This document shows positions 1-9,155 of a DNA stretch of 64,000 bases, one piece after another. The stretch is from a virus. The stretch is taken from positions 1 through 64,000 of the IMG/VR virus record IMGVR_UViG_3300033145_002663. One strand, given 5' to 3'. Position 1 is the first letter of the stretch, and every line of letters begins with the position of its first letter. The notes under the pieces were generated by a model that worked only from the letters and a program-made list of their open reading frames with translations, made no database searches and had not been told where the DNA came from. Position numbers and translations under genes: made by a program.

Positions 1-393
1 AGGGATAGATATGTAACTATACAGTTGGGAGGTGCTAATGATTTTCCAGCGTGGGCAAAAGTGGATCTTAGGGGCAAGCTCTCTTTTAGGGAAACTGCCT
101 GGGTTATGTCTAAAGCTTCTGTCGCTGTTACTGTTGATAGTTTTATTTCTCATCTTGCTGGTGCTCTGGGCGTTTCACAGGTGTGTTTGTTTGGCTCTGG
201 CAACAGCAATGTGGTTCGGCCAAATCAGGTCAAGGGAGAATTAGTCTGTATGATCCCGGATTATATTAGACATTGTAAAGGTTTGGGCCCGTGCTCTGCA
301 GCAGTCCGGGATTGCCCGGCAACGTGTACGGGCAGGCATGATCCAAAAGATATTTTAAAAGCAATCGAGAAAATCGAAAGGAGAGTTGAGTGA
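1..393 (+). CDS. Glycosyltransferase family 9 (heptosyltransferase-like), C-terminal part, cut by window edge
   Basis: The reading frame is open to base 1, so only the C-terminal ~130 residues are present. They show the GT9 nucleotide-sugar-binding half: LGGAND, then TVDSFISHLAGALGV and VCLFGSGN, the Rossmann-like segment seen in ADP-heptose:LPS heptosyltransferases. A Cys-rich tail follows (CKGLGPCSAAVRDCPATC). It probably transfers a sugar to a cell-surface or virion glycan. The stop overlaps the GTG start of the next gene, so it belongs to the decoration cassette. The family call is good; acceptor and sugar are unknown. Confidence 0.75.
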   Translation, partial: RDRYVTIQLGGANDFPAWAKVDLRGKLSFRETAWVMSKASVAVTVDSFISHLAGALGVSQVCLFGSGNSNVVRPNQVKGELVCMIPDYIRHCKGLGPCSAAVRDCPATCTGRHDPKDILKAIEKIERRVE

Positions 394-1094
394 AGCCACT
401 GGTTATTGCAAGCAATATGTTTAACGAGATCGATCAGGTCGAGGATTGGTATGCCAATATGTGCCAAATTGCGGATGCGGGCATTCTGATTGTTGATACG
501 GGTTCGACGGATGGAACAAGGGAGTTCTTTGAATCCAAGGACAACGTAGTGTTTATCACGGACGATATCATCCTCCGTGAAGGCTACGGTCCTGCCAGGA
601 ATCATCTAAGGGAAATGTCAAGGAAGCACTTTCCGGAATCACATTGGATGATCTACCTGGATGCTGATGAGCGCATCATGCCCGAAGACTTCCACACCTT
701 GCGATTCTTAAAAGAGTATCTGGAAGACGAGTATGATGTGATTGCCCTGCCACGGTTGAACCGGTTGAATAAAGACACCCTGGACACCAAGGTTGATATT
801 CACATCCAAGCGGATTACCAGGCGCGAATGACCCGATTGTCTTCCGTGTTGCAATATGTTCGTAAATTGCACGAGCAGATCGTGGGGCAAAACAAAATAT
901 TTGCCGATCTGGAGAATCCTAAGATTCATCACTTTCATAGATCCACGGATCAGGGGAAGAGGGATTACATCGGGAAGGTGTGTGCAAAATTACACAGCGA
1001 AGATGCGGAGTGGGGCGAAACATATGGAAAGCATCATAAGGAAGATTTTTATTATAAACAGTATCTAGAGGTGGGGCTTCATGGAGAAAAATAA
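390..1094 (+). CDS. Glycosyltransferase family 2 (GT-A fold)
   Basis: A 234-residue protein starting at GTG 390, eight bases after a GAAAGGAG ribosome site and overlapping the previous stop. It has the GT2 layout: an N-terminal NMFNEID segment, IVDTGSTDGT (nucleotide-binding loop) near residue 38, and the metal-binding DxD motif in YLDADERI near residue 90. It should transfer an activated sugar to a glycan or protein. The C-terminus is short and ends within 15 bases of the start of an AT-rich homing endonuclease gene. Loss of a C-terminal segment through that insertion is possible but not shown. Confidence 0.85.
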   Translation: MKPLVIASNMFNEIDQVEDWYANMCQIADAGILIVDTGSTDGTREFFESKDNVVFITDDIILREGYGPARNHLREMSRKHFPESHWMIYLDADERIMPEDFHTLRFLKEYLEDEYDVIALPRLNRLNKDTLDTKVDIHIQADYQARMTRLSSVLQYVRKLHEQIVGQNKIFADLENPKIHHFHRSTDQGKRDYIGKVCAKLHSEDAEWGETYGKHHKEDFYYKQYLEVGLHGEK

Positions 1095-1989
1095 TTTTTA
1101 TGTTTATGCATGGCTTGATCCAAGAAAACCTGGGAAATATGTTTATGATAATTATTCTTTTAATTATGAGCCCTATTATATTGGAAAGGGTAAGAAATAT
1201 AGAAAGAGTACTTTGTGTAATAGAAATAATTTTACAATCAACAAGTTAAATAAAATAGAAAGAAATGGTTTTAAAAATAAAGTTTATATTGTTGAAAAAA
1301 AATTAATAGAGAAAAAGGCCTTTGATTTGGAATGCGAGTTGATTGCGCTTGTTGGAAGGTTTGATTTGGGGAACGGTCCATTAACAAATATGTCAGATGG
1401 AGGAGATGGGAATTCTGGTCATATACATACAGAAGAAACTTTAAATAAAATGAGGGGAAGACCGTCTTGGAATAAAGGCATTCCTTTGAGCGATGAATTA
1501 AAAAAACACTTATCTAAAATAAATACAGGGAAAACTCTTTCTGAGGAAACTAAAAAGAAAATACAAAAAGCTATGGAGGGGCGAATAGTTTCCGATGAGA
1601 CCCGTAAAAAGTTGAGGGTGGCAAGCACTGGCAGAAAACATTCTGAAGAAACAAAAAAGATGTATTCTAAAACAAGACGCGGAAAACCTAACGGAAGATT
1701 GGGGTGCAAACATACAGAAGCGACAAAGAAAAAAATGAGTGACGCTGTTAAAAATAGAGAAAAAAGAATTTATTCTGAAGAAGCAAAAAGGAATATGTCT
1801 CTTTCCAAAATGGGAAGCAAGAATCCTATGTATGGTAAACAAGTATCTGAAGAAACAAGACTAAAAACTTCTGAGTCTTTGAAGGGCAGAAGAAGGTCTC
1901 TTGAAACGAGAAGAAGAATGTCTGAAAGTAAAATGGGTGACAAAAATCCCATGTATAAAGGGGGCCGGTATGCTCAACATGCTCAATAA
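1081..1989 (+). CDS. GIY-YIG homing endonuclease with NUMOD3 repeats
   Basis: A 302-residue protein with a degenerate GIY-YIG nuclease signature at the N-terminus (VYAWLDPR, then YYIGKGKKYR around residues 33-42). About seven tandem NUMOD3-type DNA-binding repeats of the pattern SEETKKK(I/M)S...GRKHSEET follow, ending in MGDKNPMYKGG. It is much more AT-rich than both neighbours. It overlaps the preceding glycosyltransferase gene by 14 bases, and its last 20 bases contain the start of the next radical SAM gene. This is the footprint of a free-standing mobile endonuclease gene lodged inside an operon. Its role is self-propagation by cutting endonuclease-free relatives, not decoration. Confidence 0.9.
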   Translation: MEKNNFYVYAWLDPRKPGKYVYDNYSFNYEPYYIGKGKKYRKSTLCNRNNFTINKLNKIERNGFKNKVYIVEKKLIEKKAFDLECELIALVGRFDLGNGPLTNMSDGGDGNSGHIHTEETLNKMRGRPSWNKGIPLSDELKKHLSKINTGKTLSEETKKKIQKAMEGRIVSDETRKKLRVASTGRKHSEETKKMYSKTRRGKPNGRLGCKHTEATKKKMSDAVKNREKRIYSEEAKRNMSLSKMGSKNPMYGKQVSEETRLKTSESLKGRRRSLETRRRMSESKMGDKNPMYKGGRYAQHAQ

Positions 1990-2911
1990 GTTCACGTCAA
2001 CTGGTAAAAAAATCATCCACCATCCAGAAGTTATTAAGAGAATACAGCAGCATGGAATGGGCACACCAATCTCAGCTCAGATCGGAATAACGTCGCGTTG
2101 TAATTTAAAGTGCAGCTTCTGCTCAAACGCAAAAAGAAAAAAGCATGAAGACTTAGATCCCAAAGATATCATGGAGATTCTAAACGAGCTGAAGCATTTA
2201 GGATTAAAAACGGTAGAATGGAGCGGCGGCGGGGATCCGACCATGTATAAGGATATTAATTACGTCATGGAATCCGCTCATGCGATTGGCCTGCAGCAGG
2301 GTATGATTACTAACGGAGTATTTTTAAAGAAAAAAGTTGTCGCGAAGAATCTTAACCGGTTGGCATGGTTAAGGATATCTATGAACTGTCTTGATTACGT
2401 CTCCGATGTTGATGTTCCGGAAATTAAAGGTGTGCTCGGGTTTAGTTATGTCATGAATGAAAAGACCGATGTTCTTGTTCTTAGCAGGTTGCAGCACATG
2501 GTTGATAAATACAATCCGAAATATGTTCGGATAGTTCCCAACTGCCTTGCGACCAAAGAGCGACAGGAAATTAATAACAAAATATACGGTGATAAAATTG
2601 CAAAGTGGGGAGCGCCTTATTTTTATCAGGAAAAAATCTTTGACCGGCCCGATCATTGTTACTGGTGTTATTTCAAACCCTTTATACTGCACGACGGTTT
2701 TGTTTACCCGTGCAGCTCGGTTGTCTTGCATAGCGGAGCTGAGGGTAGATTCAATGATCAGTTTCGTTGGGTGAGGATGGAGGATCTTTGTGATGTTTAC
2801 GAGAAAGAAATGAGCCCGTTTCCGACCGACAATTGTGACCACTGCGTATTCAAAGATCAGAACGATTTAGTTGGGATGATTTTAAATCCTCAGATGGAGA
2901 ATTTTATATGA
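1970..2911 (+). CDS. Radical SAM protein with SPASM-like Cys-rich C-terminus
   Basis: Start chosen at ATG 1970 (a second ATG lies at 1979), behind AAGGGGG, although the frame is open further upstream inside the endonuclease gene. The protein has the [4Fe-4S]-binding CX3CX2C motif (SRCNLKCSFC, about residue 46) and the GGGDP SAM-binding loop. The C-terminal half carries extra cysteines (CYWCYFKP, YPCSS, NCDHC), suggesting auxiliary iron-sulphur clusters as in SPASM enzymes. The substrate is unknown. It is paralogous to the next gene, with which it overlaps by ATGA. Context suggests sugar or peptide modification for the glycan cassette. Confidence 0.85.
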   Translation: MLNMLNKFTSTGKKIIHHPEVIKRIQQHGMGTPISAQIGITSRCNLKCSFCSNAKRKKHEDLDPKDIMEILNELKHLGLKTVEWSGGGDPTMYKDINYVMESAHAIGLQQGMITNGVFLKKKVVAKNLNRLAWLRISMNCLDYVSDVDVPEIKGVLGFSYVMNEKTDVLVLSRLQHMVDKYNPKYVRIVPNCLATKERQEINNKIYGDKIAKWGAPYFYQEKIFDRPDHCYWCYFKPFILHDGFVYPCSSVVLHSGAEGRFNDQFRWVRMEDLCDVYEKEMSPFPTDNCDHCVFKDQNDLVGMILNPQMENFI

Positions 2912-3861
2912 AAAGACCATTTTCGCATACGTCAAACACTGTAAAGCTTTATAAGCACCTTGACCGTTTACAGAAATTACAGTCAGGTATTGTGTCTCCT
3001 ATTTTGATACACATGTCGCCAACCAACAAATGTCAAATGCATTGTTTTCATTGCTGCTTTAAAAATCGTAAAGACAAGACATTGGATATGCCTTTCGGAT
3101 CACTCAAAGAAGGTATGAGTCAATTTCACGAATTAGGCGCAAGGGCTGTCGAGCTGACCGGTGGTGGTGAACCGTCATTGTATTCTCATATAAACGAAAC
3201 AATCGAATTTTTAAAATTGGATTTAGGCATGCATATGGGGATAAACACCAATGCCCTGGAGTCGCAGCGCGTGAAGCATTGGGAGTACTTTGACTGGATC
3301 CGGGTTTCATTCAATACTTTGGATTTTTATGACACTATTAATATTGGGCCTATCCGTCAGTCAGGGGCGTATATTTCGGGTTGTTATATTTGGAATGATC
3401 TTACAACCATCGAAGTGTTTGAAAAGATTGTCAGGTTTGCAGACGAGCATAAGATTGTCTGTAGAATTGCTCCGGACTGTATCAGGCCATTGGAAGAAAT
3501 TGATGAACTGGTTGAAAAGGTCAGGGGTATTGTAGAGAGGTACGAGAGCGATTACATATTCCTTTCGGACTTTAATATTGACACCTATCGTCATAACACC
3601 AAGTGCTACCTGCACTTGATTAAGCCGTTTTTTTATACGGACGGGTACATTTATCCTTGCCCGAGCACGGAGTTGGTCCAGGAGCATAATTTTCAGGTAA
3701 ATCCGGATTATCGAGTATGTCGATATGATGAGGTTCTAAAATTTTACACAACGAACGCGTTGGATATACCGGAAAGAACCTGCTCATATTGCAAGTATGC
3801 CAAACAGCAAATTGTGCTTGAAGAAGTTTTAACCAAAACCACTTTTAATGAGTTTGCCTAA
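2908..3861 (+). CDS. Radical SAM protein, paralogue of the upstream one
   Basis: A 317-residue radical SAM protein with CX3CX2C (NKCQMHCFHC, near residue 45), a GGGEPSLY loop and a C-terminal cysteine set (KCYLHLIKPFFYTDG, YPCPS, CSYCKY). These match, position for position, those of the preceding protein. The pair thus looks like a tandem duplication that diverged, perhaps to act in sequence or as a heterodimer. It starts by ATGA overlap at 2908 and ends in TAATG with the next gene, so translation is coupled. Confidence 0.85.
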   Translation: MKRPFSHTSNTVKLYKHLDRLQKLQSGIVSPILIHMSPTNKCQMHCFHCCFKNRKDKTLDMPFGSLKEGMSQFHELGARAVELTGGGEPSLYSHINETIEFLKLDLGMHMGINTNALESQRVKHWEYFDWIRVSFNTLDFYDTINIGPIRQSGAYISGCYIWNDLTTIEVFEKIVRFADEHKIVCRIAPDCIRPLEEIDELVEKVRGIVERYESDYIFLSDFNIDTYRHNTKCYLHLIKPFFYTDGYIYPCPSTELVQEHNFQVNPDYRVCRYDEVLKFYTTNALDIPERTCSYCKYAKQQIVLEEVLTKTTFNEFA

Positions 3862-5126
3862 TGAAAAAAATTGAAAAAATAGTTTTAATTATTCCTCCGA
3901 GTCCCTGGTTAATATCAGACCGGGACATCCCGATGCTTGGCATTTTGTACGTCGCGGCACATATCAAACGTATATGTGAAGTTACGGTGTGTGACTTGTC
4001 GAGCATTCCCGAAGATCAGTGGTTTATTCCGGTGGGAGACCTGTACGGCATTACCGGTGTTAGCCCGCAATTTATATACATGAAGAAAATTATCGAAATT
4101 TTAAAACAAAGAGAACCCCACAAGCCTGTCATTGTGGGGGGTGTGCATGCAACGGTGTTGCCGGGTCATGTTTTAGAGGACACACTGGCCGATGCCTGTG
4201 TTTTGGGTCAGGGTGAGGACGTGCTGGCAAATATCATATTGGGGAATAGTTTAGAAATTTCAGGAGTGCAAACCAGAAGCAAGGGCGGGCATATCCAGAG
4301 AAATGGCGTGCCGTTTGTTTTCCCGGACAGGAGCGCCATAGATTACTACAGCTATCTCGTCCCGAGGACTTTTGGATATATGGCCGATGTAAAAAGAGAG
4401 GCGTCTATTATTACCGGGAGAGGATGCCCTTACTCGTGCGCTTTTTGTGCCAGTAAAAAAATGCACGGAACCAAGGTTCGGTTTAATCCCGCGCAGGCGG
4501 TCGTGAGCGAGTTCTTGTACTTAAGAGATGAATTCGGCGTTGAGATGGTTAACGTGCTTGATGATACCTTCATCCTCAATAAGAAAAGAGTGTATGAGAT
4601 TTGCCAGGGGTTAAAAGATCAGGGGATTAAATGGTTTTGCCTAACCCGGGCGGATTGTGTTGATAAGGAACTTCTTGTTGAAATGAAAAAAGCCGGGTGC
4701 TTGTCACTGGCCATAGGATTTGAAACCGGGTCCGATCGCTTGCTTCAATTGTTGAACAAAAAGATCACCATTGCTCAATGTAGAGAATGCGTGAAGATGG
4801 TGAGCAAAATCGGTTTTATGATAAACGGTCAGCTAATGACCGGTCTGCCCACGGAAACCATGAAAGACGTGGAACTTACCAGAAAATTTATTGAAGATAA
4901 TCCGGAGGTGGACACTTTTGGTTTGCATATGTTTCAGCCTTACCCAGGGTCCGACATATGGGAACATCCTGAAAAATACGATATTAAAATTGATAAGACC
5001 ACTGATTTTAGTGATTATCATACCATTGGAAAGCATGATGGTAAGTACCATAAAGATCAATTGCTCGATGAGAGATATCGATATTTAAAGACCGTTATTG
5101 GCAACAGGAGCCGCGAGCTTAGATGA
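3861..5126 (+). CDS. B12-binding radical SAM protein
   Basis: A 421-residue enzyme. Residues 1-150 resemble a cobalamin-binding Rossmann domain (PMLGILYVAAH, GGVHATVLPGHVLED, GQGEDVL), as in class B radical SAM enzymes. The radical SAM core follows with GRGCPYSCAFC (CX3CX2C, about residue 188) and the downstream GFETGS. Family members commonly methylate unactivated carbons or rearrange substrates. Its place among glycosyltransferases and methyltransferases suggests modification of a sugar or lipid-linked glycan. The substrate cannot be read from sequence. Confidence 0.87.
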   Translation: MKKIEKIVLIIPPSPWLISDRDIPMLGILYVAAHIKRICEVTVCDLSSIPEDQWFIPVGDLYGITGVSPQFIYMKKIIEILKQREPHKPVIVGGVHATVLPGHVLEDTLADACVLGQGEDVLANIILGNSLEISGVQTRSKGGHIQRNGVPFVFPDRSAIDYYSYLVPRTFGYMADVKREASIITGRGCPYSCAFCASKKMHGTKVRFNPAQAVVSEFLYLRDEFGVEMVNVLDDTFILNKKRVYEICQGLKDQGIKWFCLTRADCVDKELLVEMKKAGCLSLAIGFETGSDRLLQLLNKKITIAQCRECVKMVSKIGFMINGQLMTGLPTETMKDVELTRKFIEDNPEVDTFGLHMFQPYPGSDIWEHPEKYDIKIDKTTDFSDYHTIGKHDGKYHKDQLLDERYRYLKTVIGNRSRELR

Positions 5127-5857
5127 TAGATTATTGCACCATTCTTGTTCATGAAGGAGAGCGCGAGTTGCTGGCTATGCAGCTGCGGAGCCTGCGTCAT
5201 TATTCCGGTGACGAATTTAATTTTAAGGTCAGCGTGCGGCCGGAAGATACGGACTCGATAGAGTTTTGCAAACAGTTAGGCTTAGAGGTTTTATTGCACC
5301 CAACCTACACTCAAATGTTAGCACACCCCGGTTTGAGGCAGGCCGGGTTTGATTGCGCGAACCGTATGCATGAATTGATGAAATCCTGCACGTCGGACTG
5401 GGTTATTTTAACTCACTCCGACATTATATATACCGGAAAGATAGACATGGCTTTAATGACTGACGAATACGGCTTACTGGGGGTCTGGGCCCACGGATGT
5501 ACGGTTATAAACCGGAAAGTCTATAATGGTTGCCATTACCTCTTGTGGCCGATGGGGGGAATTCTTGCCAGACTGGTTTGCAGGCCATCAAAAGAATGGG
5601 ACGGTACGGTTAAACTTGTTGGCAACCATGAGCAGGAGGAAGAATTTTTAAGTGTTTCCGGGGTAGATGTTGGCGAGTTACTAAAGCTGGAAATGCAGGG
5701 CTATGGCTTCAAGTTTGATCCATCAGGGTTTTCAGGACGCTATCGTCACTTGGGAGGCGCATCTTTTCACGGCCTTACTCCTAAAGAAACAGACATTATA
5801 GAGGATATCATTGCCCGAAAAGCAGTTTTTATTGAAGAGTTCAAGGAGTTCAAATGA
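5123..5857 (+). CDS. Putative GT-A-like glycosyltransferase
   Basis: A 244-residue protein starting in an ATGA overlap. It carries a VILTHSDIIYTG segment (about residue 95) that resembles a DxD-type nucleotide-sugar site, and a later DVGELLKLEMQGYGF segment. Both occur in the same order in the product of 6534-7394 (IIFCHSDIIFRN and DIGELLEVMMIAYGW), so the two are paralogues. The N-terminus (DYCTILVHEGERELLAMQLRSL) resembles the first strand and helix of GT-A enzymes. Function is inferred from these traits and from neighbours. Confidence 0.55.
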   Translation: MIDYCTILVHEGERELLAMQLRSLRHYSGDEFNFKVSVRPEDTDSIEFCKQLGLEVLLHPTYTQMLAHPGLRQAGFDCANRMHELMKSCTSDWVILTHSDIIYTGKIDMALMTDEYGLLGVWAHGCTVINRKVYNGCHYLLWPMGGILARLVCRPSKEWDGTVKLVGNHEQEEEFLSVSGVDVGELLKLEMQGYGFKFDPSGFSGRYRHLGGASFHGLTPKETDIIEDIIARKAVFIEEFKEFK

Positions 5858-6522
5858 CCATTTATGTGTTTGGGGACAGCCATTCCAGTATGTTTAATGT
5901 AGATCACAGGCAACAAGAATCGAAGTTCAAAGTATCTCCGGAGGCCGTTGAGCATGAGGGTTTCGAAGGGTTTTTGGATGTTTCCTCCGGCGTCCCATTA
6001 GCTTATTCCCTTGCAAAGCATCATGAAGTTATCATGAAGGAATTGGAATCCATACCGTTTAAAGACGGCGATGAGATGTGGTTTATATTTGGCGAGATAG
6101 ATGTCAGGTTTCATATTTTTTACTGGCACCAGGAGCTGGAGATCTCGCTGGATGAATCCATCGATAATGTTGTTGTCAGGTATATTTCGTATGTAAAGAG
6201 ATTAAGAGAGATGGGGTATAATATCCACATCGTGAGCGTGGTTCCGCCACAACCGAATCCGTCTGCATTTCATAATGATCCGACCCTTGAGGTTCTCAAT
6301 CCGATTAGAGGTGATGGCATTACCGTTGCGGACAGAGTGTATATGACAGAGAGGTTAAACTCCGAACTCAGCAAGGCGTGCGCTGAAAATAACATACCGT
6401 TCAGGGATGTTCATCAATTTATAGTGGATCCGATTACCAGGTGCAACATTCCGGAAATGACCAGGGATAATATGCACTATTATTACATAGGTGATCTTAT
6501 TATTGAAAAATTCGGTTTATAG
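5854..6522 (+). CDS. SGNH/GDSL-like hydrolase or esterase
   Basis: A 222-residue protein that opens with IYVFGDSHSSMF, a GDSH block I as in SGNH hydrolases and O-acetyl esterases. Its C-terminus has a conserved-looking DNMHYYYIGD, placing Asp and His of a block V-like D-x-x-H near the end. A middle segment GEIDVRFHI may be the block with Gly. It could add or remove acyl groups on the glycan. It overlaps the upstream gene by ATGA. The assignment rests on the two end motifs. Confidence 0.65.
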   Translation: MTIYVFGDSHSSMFNVDHRQQESKFKVSPEAVEHEGFEGFLDVSSGVPLAYSLAKHHEVIMKELESIPFKDGDEMWFIFGEIDVRFHIFYWHQELEISLDESIDNVVVRYISYVKRLREMGYNIHIVSVVPPQPNPSAFHNDPTLEVLNPIRGDGITVADRVYMTERLNSELSKACAENNIPFRDVHQFIVDPITRCNIPEMTRDNMHYYYIGDLIIEKFGL

Positions 6523-6533
6523 AGGAGACTTTT

Positions 6534-7394
6534 ATGATAGATCTTTGCGTTTTTTTTGCAGGCCAGAACCTCGATGCGTACGCGCCGTTGTTCCTGGAAA
6601 CATTGTATCAAAACTGCGACACGTCGAATCTCTGTGTTCATGTGGTGGAGAAGGGCGGCATCTATTATAACGGACCGGAGCGCGATCCGGGCGATCCGTG
6701 GTACACGTCGCTTCCGATTCAGTATTATGTTCCGGGTGTTGGCGATAATGTTCATGAGTATTTACTCCAAAAGCAAAATGAGGTGAATACACCGTTTACA
6801 ATTTACGAAAAGCACGACCCCAGCGAATTTTTTACAAAAACAAGACCGGGTGAACCGTTTTGGCATTTCGGGGATGATCATGGCAATACCTTAAACTGGG
6901 CAATCGAGAATTGCGGTACAAACAAGTGGATCATATTTTGTCACTCGGACATAATTTTTAGAAACGATGTGATCACCCGGTTCCAGGAGGAGATGTTTGA
7001 CTGGGTTGGTATGTTTGGCATTTACAATCATTGCTATGCTGTAAACCGGGAAGCATTTTCTAGAGTCGGCATAAAATTTAACTGTGTTACCAATTTCAGG
7101 GTGGTCCCGGTTAAGCACATCGGTTTTGATTATCAGTTAAAACACGCAGGTGATCCGAAATGCCCTGCGGATGCAAAGGTAGTTTACGGTTTTGATATTG
7201 GCGAATTGCTGGAAGTTATGATGATCGCTTATGGCTGGCATTGTGATGTATCAAACGTGCATCCTTTTTGTTCGAGCCTTGACCATATGGCGTCGGGTCA
7301 CGGGTATGTAAATGAAGTGACAAGAACACATCAGGAAAAACGGAGGCAGGCATGGATGAAGGAGTACGACATACAGAAAGTTACGATGAAATAA
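6534..7394 (+). CDS. Putative GT-A-like glycosyltransferase, paralogue of 5123-5857
   Basis: A 286-residue protein with a good ribosome site (AGAGGAG) before ATG 6534. An N-terminal LYQNCDTSNLCVHVVEKGG strand-helix pattern is followed by WIIFCHSDIIFRND near residue 130 and YGFDIGELLEVMMIAYGW near 220. These are shared with the upstream paralogue. The HSDII core may serve as the metal/nucleotide-sugar site. It is likely one of several transferases building a short glycan. Confidence 0.55.
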   Translation: MIDLCVFFAGQNLDAYAPLFLETLYQNCDTSNLCVHVVEKGGIYYNGPERDPGDPWYTSLPIQYYVPGVGDNVHEYLLQKQNEVNTPFTIYEKHDPSEFFTKTRPGEPFWHFGDDHGNTLNWAIENCGTNKWIIFCHSDIIFRNDVITRFQEEMFDWVGMFGIYNHCYAVNREAFSRVGIKFNCVTNFRVVPVKHIGFDYQLKHAGDPKCPADAKVVYGFDIGELLEVMMIAYGWHCDVSNVHPFCSSLDHMASGHGYVNEVTRTHQEKRRQAWMKEYDIQKVTMK

Positions 7395-7410
7395 AGGGGT
7401 TTATTAAACT

Positions 7411-7938
7411 ATGAAACTTCATATCGGTACGGGTACCACATATTTACCGGGCTGGATCAATGTCGATGTTTTTTCTTTTGTAAACGCGGATGTTTATTCA
7501 AACGCGATGAACCTGCCATACGAGAGAGAATCGTTCGATTTGATTTATTCCAGCCATGTTCTTGAACATTTTAATCGGCATATGATCCTGGCAGTGCTTG
7601 GCCACTGGCGAAGCCTGTTAAGACCGGAAGGAATTTTAAGGTTGTCGGTCCCTGATTTTAAAGCGATCTGTGAATATTACAGTAAAACAAAATCTTTAAA
7701 GCCGGTGACAGGATTGCTTTATGGCGGCCAGAGGCATCTTTTAGATGTTCATCGCATTTGTTTTGACAAGGAAACTTTGCTTTCCTGTTTAAGTTCTGTT
7801 GGATTTCAAATCGTTAGGGAATGGGACTGGAGAGAAACGGAACATGCAAAATTTGATGATTACAGTCAGGCGTATCTTCCGCATCTTAAAAAAGACACGG
7901 GTCTTTTGATGTCTTTGAATTTGGAGGCTGTTAAATGA
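7411..7938 (+). CDS. Class I SAM-dependent methyltransferase
   Basis: A 175-residue protein of the Methyltransf_11/predicted SAM-methyltransferase type often seen in polysaccharide loci. Motif I is short (LHIGTGTTYLPGWINVDV), then FDLIYSSHVLEHF (motif II region, about residue 48) and LLRPEGILRLSVPDF (motif III). It likely methylates a sugar of the glycan built by the neighbours. It ends in ATGA overlap with the next gene. Confidence 0.85.
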   Translation: MKLHIGTGTTYLPGWINVDVFSFVNADVYSNAMNLPYERESFDLIYSSHVLEHFNRHMILAVLGHWRSLLRPEGILRLSVPDFKAICEYYSKTKSLKPVTGLLYGGQRHLLDVHRICFDKETLLSCLSSVGFQIVREWDWRETEHAKFDDYSQAYLPHLKKDTGLLMSLNLEAVK

Positions 7939-9155
7939 TTTCTTTTTATCACGTAGCACCCGGGAACGAGTATTATACAATCATGTATCGAAAACCATTG
8001 TGCAAGTTTTGTCAAAAGAATGGAATTCCGTTCGAGGAGGTTAAAGATTTTTTAGCGGTAAAAAATTCTACGCTCGTAATACTGGGGGATCATTTAGCTC
8101 CCGAGATGATTACCAGGATTAAAAATAACGGCAATGTTCTGGTAGTGTTTGATATCAATGATAACTCGGTTCTCACCGGAACATACGGCGATTCTGATGA
8201 AGTGGCTTTGATAGATTTAATCTTTAAGATATCCGGTGTCCAGAAAACACAGGAGTCTTATGAAGTTTGCATTGATAATGATTTGAACTATACGCGCGAA
8301 AAGAAGAAGTTCCAGGGCGGTAACTGGGGAAAATATTTTGATATGGTTGCTGCGAATAAAATTAAAAGCCTGCCGTATCCGTCCTGGGATAAGAAAAACG
8401 CAGCGAATACTCCGTGGGCAGAGCGTCACAAATTAGTCCTGGTCCGTGGTGGGCATCATTATTGCCGGGTTCATTTGTTTTTGCATCTTCTGTCTTTAGG
8501 ATTGCTGGATGGAAATTCCATGTTTCCGGCGAGTGAGTATGCCTTTCAATTTTGCGAAGATTGCAGGAGACTTTTTGATCGTGACGGAAAGATCACGTTT
8601 GAGCACTTAAAGGATCATCCGGACATGCAGTGCCGTTTAAAGAACTGGCCGTACAATTTCAATGAAAATGGAGGTCTTTGGAATAACAGTTGTATTCCCA
8701 GGTATTTTGATTTGGCAGAATTGTTTCTTAAAAAGCATGGCGGTTTTGACCTGAGTGCCGTTGAAAGTGCGTTTCAGGGAAAATTTGCCGGTCCCGGATG
8801 GAAGAATGAAATTTTAAACAGGTATTTATTCTATGCGGATTTTAAATGGATCTTTTCGATATACGCGCCCCCAAGATTCTGGGAGGCGGCGGAAGCATGT
8901 ACGATCAGCCTGGTTCCGGAAAGAATGAACGACCAGGAGTTTTTTCCGCCGATGCGAGACGGAGATCATTATATTACGTATAAGGAAGATTTTTCTGACC
9001 TGAGAGAATCTTTCGAAATCGGCCAGGAACAGTTTGAGCATATCACTAATAACTGTTTGGAGTTGTATGATAAATGGATACTTGGAAATGATGATTATCG
9101 GGTGTCTCCAAATTTACTGTCATACATTATTCAAGAGATTAAGAGTGTCGAATGA
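7935..9155 (+). CDS. Putative glycosyltransferase-like protein of the decoration cassette
   Basis: A 406-residue protein I do not recognise with certainty. The C-terminal part, with ISLVPERMNDQEFFPPMRDGDHYITY followed by DLRESF, resembles the sugar-nucleotide half of GT-B or exostosin-like transferases. There a gradual DHYI-Y---FSDL block follows a Pro-rich loop. The N-terminal part has a Rossmann-like LVVFDIND. It overlaps both neighbours by four bases, so it is co-translated with the methyltransferase and the pyruvyl transferase. Confidence 0.4.
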   Translation: MISFYHVAPGNEYYTIMYRKPLCKFCQKNGIPFEEVKDFLAVKNSTLVILGDHLAPEMITRIKNNGNVLVVFDINDNSVLTGTYGDSDEVALIDLIFKISGVQKTQESYEVCIDNDLNYTREKKKFQGGNWGKYFDMVAANKIKSLPYPSWDKKNAANTPWAERHKLVLVRGGHHYCRVHLFLHLLSLGLLDGNSMFPASEYAFQFCEDCRRLFDRDGKITFEHLKDHPDMQCRLKNWPYNFNENGGLWNNSCIPRYFDLAELFLKKHGGFDLSAVESAFQGKFAGPGWKNEILNRYLFYADFKWIFSIYAPPRFWEAAEACTISLVPERMNDQEFFPPMRDGDHYITYKEDFSDLRESFEIGQEQFEHITNNCLELYDKWILGNDDYRVSPNLLSYIIQEIKSVE

